Positions 7,487 to 15,328 of a DNA stretch of 64,000 bases are shown here, piece after piece. Made by a program: the position numbers and the translations under genes. Within the stretch, counting starts at the first letter, position 1. Each line of letters opens with the position of its first letter. The notes under the pieces were generated by a model. The model saw nothing but the letters and a program-made list of their open reading frames with translations, was not told the DNA's origin and did not search any database. The stretch is from Alistipes sp. dk3624 (GTDB lineage: Bacteria; Bacteroidota; Bacteroidia; Bacteroidales; Rikenellaceae), in contig NZ_CP045651.1 of assembly GCF_009557455.1 (NCBI RefSeq), positions 1,240,001-1,304,000 on the forward strand. The letters run 5' to 3'.

Positions 7487-10400
7487 ATGACGACGACGCT
7501 TAGAACCACCGCCTTTGTATTGAACTTGCTGGCCACCGTTAGTCTGCTATCCTCCTGTACCGTACAGCCTGAAACGAAAGTGTGGCTGGATGAAGATTTT
7601 TCACAGGGACAGGCTCTTTCCGGATGGAAATTTACGCCCGAAACGTCATGGAGCATAGATACTTTGGAAGGAGTGATCGGAAAAGGCTCCCTTAAAGTGG
7701 CAGGGGACGGCATGAAAAGTTATGCCGACGCTTCCGTTACTTTCGAATTCGACTCCCTCCGAGGGGAATTCATGCGCCTGGGGGGATGGGTTAAAACGGA
7801 GAAGGTAAATTACCGGCGGGACGCCATTGTAGAGCTTACTTTTTCGGGAGAAGGATTCACATATACACTCTCCCAATACAATCGGAATACACCTTTCAGC
7901 TATCTCGAACGTACGTTCAGGGTTCCGCCGGGACTGGATAAAGGCACTCTTACGATAAAATTCTATGGTTCTGCGGGTACGGCCTGGATAGACGGTCTGA
8001 GACTGGAATCCGTAGACGAACCGCTTATCGCGGAACTCCCGAAAGAGAACCGCTACGACATCGTCGAAAAGCGCCTCCGCTCCGACGGCAATTGGGCGGC
8101 GCCCGAGTTACCGTACAGGATAACCGGCAGCACCGACGACAACAGCGCCGGAGCGCCCGTATGGGCGGATCTCGATTTTGCGAGACTATTGCTGGCGGCG
8201 GGGCAAAACCGGCCCGTAGATCCCGCTTCCGTACGTATTTTCGCCGTAGACACGGATGGAAAGAAAACCGACTGTCCCGTCTCTTTCGGCGATCCGCTGT
8301 CGTCGCTGAGCGACCATTACCTGCGCAACGGCACCCTCAAGTGGAAAGCTCCCGAAGGAGCCGCCGGATACGAGATATACTTTGCCGCCTCCCATGCGGA
8401 AGGCCCCCGACCGCAGGCCGGAAACCTCAACCTCGGAGTCGGCGAACTGCTGACCTACGATGCCTCGGAGCCTAACATGTCATGGCTCGGATGGCCGGGC
8501 ATGCAATTCGAAGCGGTCGATGCGGACGGAGACGGCGATTTCGATATTTATGGGATAAGAACGGACGGGGGAACCTGGTTGCAACGCAACATAGGCAGCA
8601 ACAGCGAACCCAGGTTCCTGCCCCGCAGCCGTGCCCTGCCCACCGACCGACTTCCGTCGCCGGAACTTTCGTATATAACGCTCGACTGGGATGGCGACGG
8701 CGTGTCCGACCGCGTCCGATTCCGCAGGCATCCGCGCACCAACCGTTACCACAATATGAAAGGAGACATCGTTGTGGAACTCACCCGTAACGGCAAACGT
8801 ACGCCGCAGGTCGTTCATACTCCCGACGGCCGTCCCGTTGAATTTCCCAATTCGTCATGGTCTGCGCTGAAGGCGGCAGACATGGATAACGACGGCCGTC
8901 CCGACCTTCTGGTAGGCACGGCCAACAGCGACTTGTTCGTATTGACGAACAAAGGTGTGGACGGCGAGCTGCCTGTTGCGGAAGTGAACAAAGTACCTTT
9001 CGGATATTTCGGTGACGATCCATATATTTCGGGTGACATGTCGCTCAAACCCTTCCCTTTGGATTGGGACGGCGACGGATACGTCGATATCGTATGCACG
9101 GCATGGCAAGGATTCTACTGGCTGTTCCGCAACAAGGGCGTTCAGGGCAGTCTCGAATTCGAAGAGCCGATAAGATTCTTCCAGCAAGGCGGGGTACTCG
9201 TGCATAACGACTCGCCGACCCCCTACGCCGTGGATTGGGACGACGACGGCGACCTCGACCTAATATCGGGAGGATGCGGCGGCAACATCATGCTGTTCGA
9301 GAACACCGGGACGCCTACTCAGCCGAATTATAAAGGCGGCGTATTCTTGCAAGACGATTCCGGGGAGCCATTCTTTTTCAATGCCGTGGAGAACGGCGGT
9401 ACCGTACAGGGTATGGAAGAACAGTATTGGGGATACCTCTCATGCGTTCCGAGGGATGTGGACGGCGACGGCGACCTGGACATCATTATTTCCGACTGCC
9501 TGGGCAAAGTCCGGTGGATAGAGAATACCGGAACGCGACAAAAACCGGTACTGTCGAAGAATGTACGCAATTTCTATTACGGGAGTCAGCCGCTCGTGAC
9601 CCCATGGCGCAACAGGCCCGGCGTCGCCGACTGGAACGGCGACGGACGACTGGATTTTATAGTACTGGACGACCGGAGCGACCTGATGATGTATTCGCAG
9701 TCCGCACATAATCCGGAAGTCTTGGAAAACAAACGCAAACTGCGCAAAGCCGACGGCTCGGTTTTCCATATAGGACGCCTGACCCACCCCGGCGGTCAGG
9801 GACGTTTCAATATGGACGTCGCCGATTGGAACGGAGACGGTCGTTTAGACCTGATAATGGGCGAGCCGCGCAATTACCTGGGCGGCGGAAACATGACTAT
9901 CGCCATAAATGTCGGCACGAACGAAGATCCCGTATTCGAATACGATTATATGATGGCGCGCGGCGGTTACTTTGTGGAATGGACCGGTTCCGACGGCCAT
10001 GACGCCTGGCACTGTTGTATGCCATGCGTGTTCGATTTCGACGGCGACGGCCGCCCCGACCTGCTGGTGGGTACCGAATCGGGACGCATATCGCTCTACT
10101 CTCACGATTATTTCGATGGCGAAAAATTCCCAATATTCAAAGCTGCGAATTTCGACCGCAAACAGGGGAACAAAGTCTTCAGGATACTCGATTTCGAAAA
10201 CCTGACCGAAAAGACAAAGGGCCTCAATACGCGCAACGTCCAATTACAGAAACTGCCGGAACAATCGGAGGAATACCTGACGGGCGAAGGTATCAAAGTC
10301 GAAATAGTCTCCCCGACCGTGGGCATCGTATTGTCCGGCAAAGTCCCTTACGTCGCGACGGTCACGGGAAATAAATCTGTCACGGGAGTCGATTTTTATA

Positions 10401-10576
10401 TTAACGGAGAAAAAATTTGCACGGAAAAATCCGCTCCTTACGTGGCCTACGGCGACGACAACTTATGGGATACCGCCGAGGTGCCGGACGGGCACTGCAT
10501 CCTGAAAGTAATCGTACATACGGCCGACGGGGAAAGTTATGAAACGGAAAGCGGGTTCGAAGTGAAAAACAAATAA
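7487..10576 (+). CDS. Large lipoprotein with FG-GAP/VCBS repeats
   Basis: A 1029-residue secreted lipoprotein. The signal peptide ends in LLSSC (lipid-attached Cys at residue 24). Residues about 35-180 form a carbohydrate-binding-like jelly-roll candidate (EDFSQGQALSGWKF through AGTAWIDGLRLES). From about 345 to 870 there are nine calcium-loop FG-GAP-type repeats with cores such as DADGDGDFD, DWDGDGVSD, DMDNDGRPD, DWDGDGYVD, DWDDDGDLD, DVDGDGDLD, DWNGDGRLD (twice) and DFDGDGRPD, expected to build a beta-propeller. The end (about 933-1029) is Ig-like: VEIVSPTVGIVL, GVDFYINGEKI, VPDGHCILKVIV. No catalytic residues are recognisable; it may bind or cleave polysaccharide at the cell surface. It is monocistronic, not in a recognisable operon. 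Confidence 0.85.
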   Translation: MTTTLRTTAFVLNLLATVSLLSSCTVQPETKVWLDEDFSQGQALSGWKFTPETSWSIDTLEGVIGKGSLKVAGDGMKSYADASVTFEFDSLRGEFMRLGGWVKTEKVNYRRDAIVELTFSGEGFTYTLSQYNRNTPFSYLERTFRVPPGLDKGTLTIKFYGSAGTAWIDGLRLESVDEPLIAELPKENRYDIVEKRLRSDGNWAAPELPYRITGSTDDNSAGAPVWADLDFARLLLAAGQNRPVDPASVRIFAVDTDGKKTDCPVSFGDPLSSLSDHYLRNGTLKWKAPEGAAGYEIYFAASHAEGPRPQAGNLNLGVGELLTYDASEPNMSWLGWPGMQFEAVDADGDGDFDIYGIRTDGGTWLQRNIGSNSEPRFLPRSRALPTDRLPSPELSYITLDWDGDGVSDRVRFRRHPRTNRYHNMKGDIVVELTRNGKRTPQVVHTPDGRPVEFPNSSWSALKAADMDNDGRPDLLVGTANSDLFVLTNKGVDGELPVAEVNKVPFGYFGDDPYISGDMSLKPFPLDWDGDGYVDIVCTAWQGFYWLFRNKGVQGSLEFEEPIRFFQQGGVLVHNDSPTPYAVDWDDDGDLDLISGGCGGNIMLFENTGTPTQPNYKGGVFLQDDSGEPFFFNAVENGGTVQGMEEQYWGYLSCVPRDVDGDGDLDIIISDCLGKVRWIENTGTRQKPVLSKNVRNFYYGSQPLVTPWRNRPGVADWNGDGRLDFIVLDDRSDLMMYSQSAHNPEVLENKRKLRKADGSVFHIGRLTHPGGQGRFNMDVADWNGDGRLDLIMGEPRNYLGGGNMTIAINVGTNEDPVFEYDYMMARGGYFVEWTGSDGHDAWHCCMPCVFDFDGDGRPDLLVGTESGRISLYSHDYFDGEKFPIFKAANFDRKQGNKVFRILDFENLTEKTKGLNTRNVQLQKLPEQSEEYLTGEGIKVEIVSPTVGIVLSGKVPYVATVTGNKSVTGVDFYINGEKICTEKSAPYVAYGDDNLWDTAEVPDGHCILKVIVHTADGESYETESGFEVKNK

Positions 10577-10745
10577 CCTCAAGGTCATGGATCTCGTCAA
10601 AATAATCTGAAAATCGCTGAATAAATTAACGACGGCTTTCAACAAAAACAGAGCGGGAAATTCGCTCCATTTTGACGTATTTTTAACATTTCTGTTCGCA
10701 CGTAGTCGTATTATCTCACTTAAACAGACCGAAGGTAGGTTCAAA

Positions 10746-10776
10746 TAAGGCGTAAAGGGAGTCCCTTTACGCCTTA
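10746..10776. terminator. 14-bp perfect stem-loop, probable terminator
   Basis: Arms TAAGGCGTAAAGGG and CCCTTTACGCCTTA flank the loop AGT. There is no U-run, and it lies 170 bases after the FG-GAP gene, so it may end that transcript or be processed. Confidence 0.5.
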
Positions 10777-10880
10777 CGAACATCTATGCGGTACTACCGA
10801 CCGAAAAATCCCGAAAAACACGTTGTCGCGATTAATCGCTATTTTATAAAATATCTTCCGTTCACGTTCGTCAGGGAATA

Positions 10881-10898
10881 CGGGCGAACGTTCGCCCG
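10881..10898. promoter_or_regulatory. Perfect 18-bp palindrome, candidate operator of the sigma operon
   Basis: CGGGCGAACGTTCGCCCG is perfectly self-complementary with no loop and ends 30 bases before the ATG at 10929. The absence of a loop favours a protein-binding dyad over an RNA hairpin. Confidence 0.45.
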
Positions 10899-10928
10899 CG
10901 AAGAACAAAACGACAAAAACACGATACC

Positions 10929-11303
10929 ATGAAAAACAAATTTCTGAGAGGCCTGATCGGAACGTCGATCTTCATCGCCGTATTCGGCGCGGCATCTACC
11001 GCGGTCATGTTGCTGTGGAACTGGCTCGTCCCGCAGATCATCGGCTGGACGGCCGTTACCTTCTGGCAGGCGGCGGGCCTGGTGCTGCTGAACAAACTGT
11101 TGTTCGGCGGGATGGGAAGGCACTGTTTCGGCATGAACGCCCTCCGCCGGTCAGGGCCTACTTTCCCCACGTGGAAAGAGCGCGCCGCGATGCGGGACAG
11201 GATCCGGGCGATGGGCAAAGAGGAACGCAGGGAGTACATCCGCCGGCAGATGTTCGGCTGCGGCCCGGATCAACCGGAAAAAACCGACCATGACAGCCGT
11301 TAA
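10929..11303 (+). CDS. Small membrane protein coupled to an ECF sigma factor
   Basis: A 124-residue protein with two hydrophobic segments, at about residues 8-30 and 36-60 (including LLWNWLVPQIIGW and TFWQAAGLVLLNKLLFGG). The rest is charged and cytoplasmic-looking, with a helix rich in Arg/Glu (KERAAMRDRIRAMGKEERRE). The gene overlaps the following sigma factor gene by 14 bases, so translation is probably coupled. I recall similar small WNWL/TFWQA proteins next to sigma genes in Bacteroidota but know of no assigned function; a role as a membrane-anchored modulator of the sigma factor is inference. Confidence 0.8.
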   Translation: MKNKFLRGLIGTSIFIAVFGAASTAVMLLWNWLVPQIIGWTAVTFWQAAGLVLLNKLLFGGMGRHCFGMNALRRSGPTFPTWKERAAMRDRIRAMGKEERREYIRRQMFGCGPDQPEKTDHDSR

Positions 11304-11871
11304 AAAGAAACGGAGACTCGACTCCCGAAGCGACCTGCCGCTGGTCTACGATCAGTACAAGCCGGAGCTCGAAGGGTATATCCGACATAGGGTGGACTCG
11401 GCGGAAGATACGGAAGACATCCTCCAGGACGTTTTCTACAAACTGACGAAAACGGATCTGCAGGAGAATCCCATCGAATACCTGTCGGCCTGGCTCTACC
11501 AAGCGGTTACAAACCGCATCATCGACCGCCGGCGAAAGAAACGGGAGCAGGCGCTACCCGAAACCCGGCAGGAAAACGAGGACGACTATTTCCTCGACTC
11601 GCTGTCGGACTTCCTGGCCGACGACGGGAACGATCCGGAGATCATGTTCCGCAACGAACTGATCCGGGAAGAAATCGAACTGGCGCTGTCGGAGCTTCCG
11701 CCCGAGCAACGTTCGGTATTCGAACTCACCGAATACGACGGGATTCCCTACAAAGAGATCGCCGAAACGACCGGGGTTCCCGTTCCCACGCTGTTGTCGC
11801 GGAAACACTACGCGATCGGCCTCCTCCGCAAAAGGCTACAACAGCTTTACCGGGAAATCGTCCCCCGATAG
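11290..11871 (+). CDS. ECF-type RNA polymerase sigma-70 factor
   Basis: A 193-residue sigma factor with only regions 2 and 4. Region 2 spans about residues 18-85, with EDILQDVFYKLTK and LSAWLYQAVTNRIIDRRRKK. Region 4 spans about 130-190: ALSELPPEQRSVFELTEYDG, then the helix-turn-helix YKEIAETTGVPVPTLLSRKH. The acidic linker DDYFLDSLSDFLADDGNDPE joins them. No FecR-type anti-sigma gene follows, unlike the SusCD-linked sigma systems common in the phylum; the only partner is the overlapping small membrane protein upstream. Target promoters are unknown. Confidence 0.93.
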   Translation: MTAVKKKRRLDSRSDLPLVYDQYKPELEGYIRHRVDSAEDTEDILQDVFYKLTKTDLQENPIEYLSAWLYQAVTNRIIDRRRKKREQALPETRQENEDDYFLDSLSDFLADDGNDPEIMFRNELIREEIELALSELPPEQRSVFELTEYDGIPYKEIAETTGVPVPTLLSRKHYAIGLLRKRLQQLYREIVPR

Positions 11872-11896
11872 CGGACCGCCGGAACGAACCGATCCG

Positions 11897-13066
11897 TCAA
11901 AACGACGGAATCGCTTTCAGATGCGCGCCGCCGTCGGCCTTGAAATAGGAGTTATCGGCCCCTACGTTCGATTTGACGATGTGGTAATACAACGTGCCGT
12001 ACAAATGGTTGTCCGGATCGTCTACAAAACAGCGGTAGTTGAAATCGACCGGCTTCTGACCGCTGTTCACCTCGATGCCTACCTGTTCTATTTTCAAAAA
12101 AGCGTCTCCAACGCCGTGTCCGGCGAACTCCACGTTCAACGACGAAACGATGTTCGCGCAATTCTGGGCGTGGATCCGACCGAACCAGGCGGAATGATCC
12201 ATTCTCGAAAAGACGAAAGCGTTGTCGCAGTTCCACGCCGACAGGTTGTTTCCGTTCGCATGTTCGGAAAAGACGAAGCCGAACCGGAAGGCGCTTTTGA
12301 CACAGATATTCCGGAATTCCTGCTCCGGATTGCACCAGGTGCGCGGAGCGATGAATCCGGCCGAATAGTGCCCGTCCCCGGTCGGCGAGGTCAGCGCCAT
12401 ATTTCGGATCGACGAATAAATCAGGATATTATCGGTATATACGGTCGCCGCATAGGCCATGTTCACACCGGACAGGTACGGGTATTTTCCCGCTTCGGCT
12501 TTCACCTGGAACGCGAGATCCTGCAGCCTTACGACCGCCTGGTTCAGCAGATAGAGATTGTCTCCGGCTCCGGCGGCCAGGACGGATACGGGGACTTGCG
12601 CAGGATCGGTCTGCAACTCGCCGACCGCGTCCGAAACCAGGACGGTGCCGTTTTTCCACACTTCGGCTTTATCCTCGGTCGTATGACTGGCATACGAGCA
12701 CGGGGTAACGACGCTGCTTTCGCCCTGCAGCCGGATCATCACGTAATCGCGGCGGCCCGGACTTTGGCGGGGCTTCACGATCAGGTGGGCCCGCACTTTG
12801 CACGTATCCTGCAACGTAGCGAGCCGGTACAGGCCGTTCGGGAAATAAACCGTACCGCCCCCGTGATCCACCGCATAATCCAGGGCGGACTGGATGGCGC
12901 GCGTATCGTCGGTCACGCCGTCGCCGACAGCTCCGAAATTTTTCACATCGTAAACCAAACCGCCGTCCGTTTTCATCGGATCGACCGCGCCCGCCCGACT
13001 GCGATCCGCACGTCCGGCACAGGCGCACAGCAGGACGGCACAAGCAACGTAAAATATCTTTTTCAT
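11897..13066 (-). CDS. Pectate-lyase-fold (GH28-related) lipoprotein
   Basis: A 389-residue lipoprotein; the signal MKKIFYVACAVLLCACAG carries a lipobox ending at Cys 16. YDVKNFGAVGDGVTDDTRAI at about residues 39-58 is the classic N-terminal signature of Pectate_lyase_3/GH28-like right-handed beta-helices, followed by GGGTVYFPNGLYRL. The rest is beta-rich with repeated N and V ladders. A catalytic polygalacturonase Asp set is not evident to me, so lyase, hydrolase or binding roles are all open. It lies downstream of the GH36-type pair but after a hairpin and a 158-base gap, so it may have its own promoter (a weak TATCTTTA on the minus strand at 13126-13133). Confidence 0.8.
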   Translation of the reverse strand: MKKIFYVACAVLLCACAGRADRSRAGAVDPMKTDGGLVYDVKNFGAVGDGVTDDTRAIQSALDYAVDHGGGTVYFPNGLYRLATLQDTCKVRAHLIVKPRQSPGRRDYVMIRLQGESSVVTPCSYASHTTEDKAEVWKNGTVLVSDAVGELQTDPAQVPVSVLAAGAGDNLYLLNQAVVRLQDLAFQVKAEAGKYPYLSGVNMAYAATVYTDNILIYSSIRNMALTSPTGDGHYSAGFIAPRTWCNPEQEFRNICVKSAFRFGFVFSEHANGNNLSAWNCDNAFVFSRMDHSAWFGRIHAQNCANIVSSLNVEFAGHGVGDAFLKIEQVGIEVNSGQKPVDFNYRCFVDDPDNHLYGTLYYHIVKSNVGADNSYFKADGGAHLKAIPSF

Positions 13067-13168
13067 CCGTTTTATATTTTTAATTTCGATTCAGACTCCT
13101 TTTTACCCGACTCGGCCAGGCGTGTTAAAGATACGGATAACATCCGAATATTCTACACGAACCGTACG

Positions 13169-13203
13169 ACAAGGCGGGAACATCCGAAGAGTTCCCGCCT
13201 TGT
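13169..13203 (-). terminator. Stem-loop after the GH36-type operon
   Basis: Perfect 13-bp stem ACAAGGCGGGAAC / GTTCCCGCCTTGT with a 9-base loop, 21 bases beyond the stop of the upstream GH36-type gene. No T-run on the minus strand, so it could terminate or stabilise the 3' end. Confidence 0.55.
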
Positions 13204-13224
13204 ACGATAACATACGGGCAGACG

Positions 13225-15300
13225 CTATTCGGCCCGGTATTTCAACAGCAGCGAACTGCGCGGCTGGTCGAGCGTCAGCACGAACCCTTCGGCCAGTTCG
13301 AGGCCGCTCTTGGATACCGTTTCGCCGGTATCCTTATTCGTAACGGAATAAACCGCATCCGGATCGAGGCCCGACAGCTTTACGGTGTGGGTCTTGTCGG
13401 GACAGGCTTCCCGGCGGAACGCCACGACGAAACCGCTCTTGTCGGACGGCCGGTAGAGCTGGTATGCCATCCAGATATTATCGCCGGTGATGTCGCCGGA
13501 ACCGGTCAGCGGATAATAATCTTCGTAGAAATAGGGACGCACTTCGCGGAACTCCTTCATGCAGTCCTGGATTTCATAGAACGACGAGGAGCCGTTGGTG
13601 ATCTTCCAGTTATAAACGACCGAAGTGCCTAGGCTCGAACGGAACGTAAACTTGTCTGTCTTCTGCACGCCCGTACCGTGCTGCGGCAAGTACATTTCCA
13701 GCCCGTAGGTATGGCACTGATAACCGACCGGTTCGCCGTAATTGTAATCGGTACGCCACATCGGGGCGCTGCGCGAAGTGGCCTCGAGGTCGATCCGGCG
13801 GCCGCCGCTCGCGCAGTTGTCTATCAGCAGGCCCGGGAAACGCTGCCGCAGGTAATCCCAAAACGCGTACAGGCCTTCTATATGCCGGATTTCACGGATT
13901 CCGGTACGGCCCGGTTCGTCGTTCTTCCGCCAGAAGATATCCGGTTCCATATTGAAATCCTGACGATAGTAATCGATGCCGTTCTGCTCGATCAGTTCCC
14001 CGATCTGGTCGCAGAACCATTCGAGCGCCTTCGGGTTCCCCAGGTCGAACAGGTAGGCATCCGTCCCGGCGTCCAACATCCACTCGGGATGCTCCTCGGC
14101 CCATTGGGAGCCCTTGATCACCCGCTCGGGCTCGAACCACACCATAAATTTGGCCCCGGCCTTGTGCGCTTCGTCGGAAACCGGCTTCAGTCCGTCGGGG
14201 AATTTCTCGCGGTCGACCGTCCAGTTGCCCACCGTATTGGCCCAGTTCTTATGATTCTTATAGTCGGCCGCCTGCGAATACCATCCGGCATCGAGCCAGA
14301 ACACTTCCGGTACGATGTCGAACTGCTTGTAACGCCGGATCAGCGCGATCGCATAATCGGCCGTCAGGCAGGTGTATTCGTTGCACGGAGACGGGTCGCC
14401 GTAGTTGAAACTCGACGATTCGGGAAAAAGGGCGGGTTTGCCGTCCACCTTCGGCGTATGATGCGCCATCACGAACCGGCGGAACCGGTTGTGTCCGACC
14501 ATCCGATCGTCGCCTTTCCAGAACAGCAGACAGATGCTCGGCGTGCGGATCGACTCCTGCGGATAGAGATACGTATCGAGGTATTTCATGCCCGAAGCCA
14601 GCGTCACGCTACGGTCGGTCTTACCGGCGATATCGGCGAACCATGTTCCCGTCCAACCGACGGCCACCATCACGCCCTGCCCTGCGGGAGACTCGATGTT
14701 GAAGAACGGGAAAGCCATCTGCGACGAACGTCCGCCCTGCGGGGCCATGTACAGCGAATCGCCCGGCGCGAGCACTTTGGTACGCTGGTGAAAATCGTGT
14801 TTCGAGACATGGCTTCCGTCGGCATAGTGCAGGATAAAATCGCCCTTTTGCGGGGATTCGAAATCGAGATCGACCACCTTGACCTGAGAAATAGGTGCGG
14901 AATTGGCCTGCGAGTCGTTCTTAAAATTCAAAACCCACTCGACCGCATCGAAATCGGTAAAACCTTTCACCCGGCATTCGACCTGAAGTCCGGTCGAACG
15001 ATCCAGGTACGTATACAGGTATTCGACCGCCTCCGGTTCGCCGGATTCGACGCGGGCGGCCGTGTACTTCCACTTTTTCAGCAGCTCGCGGGACGGTTTT
15101 CCGTCGTAAACGAAAGAGAACGGAGGAATTTTTCCTTTGGCAAAATGCGTCTCGATCCAACGGGTCACATCGAACGGCTTATCGGTCATGGCGGATTTGG
15201 CCTGTCCGGAAACGAACTGCGGGAATACCGCCAGCGTAAGCAGTGAACAAACGAACGACCGGAATTTCGACCGGAATGTATGGATTGTATTTCGTATCAT
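13225..15300 (-). CDS. Secreted GH36-type alpha-galactosidase, copy A
   Basis: A 691-residue enzyme with a signal peptide (FVCSLLTLAVFPQFVSGQA). It has the clan GH-D layout: N-terminal beta-sandwich (FDAVEWVLNFKN, GDFILHYADGSH), (beta/alpha)8 barrel from about residue 310, and a C-terminal sheet domain. Barrel motifs include PEVFWLDAGW, KFMVWFEPERV, the nucleophile Asp in DYYRQDFNMEP and the acid/base Asp in LIDNCASGGRRIDLE. Known members hydrolyse alpha-galactosides or alpha-GalNAc; the exact substrate here is not predictable. It follows copy B by 28 bases and is the last gene of the leftward operon before a hairpin. The two copies are clearly paralogous. Confidence 0.9.
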   Translation of the reverse strand: MIRNTIHTFRSKFRSFVCSLLTLAVFPQFVSGQAKSAMTDKPFDVTRWIETHFAKGKIPPFSFVYDGKPSRELLKKWKYTAARVESGEPEAVEYLYTYLDRSTGLQVECRVKGFTDFDAVEWVLNFKNDSQANSAPISQVKVVDLDFESPQKGDFILHYADGSHVSKHDFHQRTKVLAPGDSLYMAPQGGRSSQMAFPFFNIESPAGQGVMVAVGWTGTWFADIAGKTDRSVTLASGMKYLDTYLYPQESIRTPSICLLFWKGDDRMVGHNRFRRFVMAHHTPKVDGKPALFPESSSFNYGDPSPCNEYTCLTADYAIALIRRYKQFDIVPEVFWLDAGWYSQAADYKNHKNWANTVGNWTVDREKFPDGLKPVSDEAHKAGAKFMVWFEPERVIKGSQWAEEHPEWMLDAGTDAYLFDLGNPKALEWFCDQIGELIEQNGIDYYRQDFNMEPDIFWRKNDEPGRTGIREIRHIEGLYAFWDYLRQRFPGLLIDNCASGGRRIDLEATSRSAPMWRTDYNYGEPVGYQCHTYGLEMYLPQHGTGVQKTDKFTFRSSLGTSVVYNWKITNGSSSFYEIQDCMKEFREVRPYFYEDYYPLTGSGDITGDNIWMAYQLYRPSDKSGFVVAFRREACPDKTHTVKLSGLDPDAVYSVTNKDTGETVSKSGLELAEGFVLTLDQPRSSLLLKYRAE

Positions 15301-15328
15301 CGTTTTAAATTTTTAATGAATGCAGAAA

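Larger units (their letters stand above)
10577..10928. other. Intergenic region with two dyad elements
   Basis: No gene is seen in these 352 bases. They contain a perfect stem-loop at 10746-10776 and a perfect 18-bp palindrome at 10881-10898, described separately. Confidence 0.6.
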
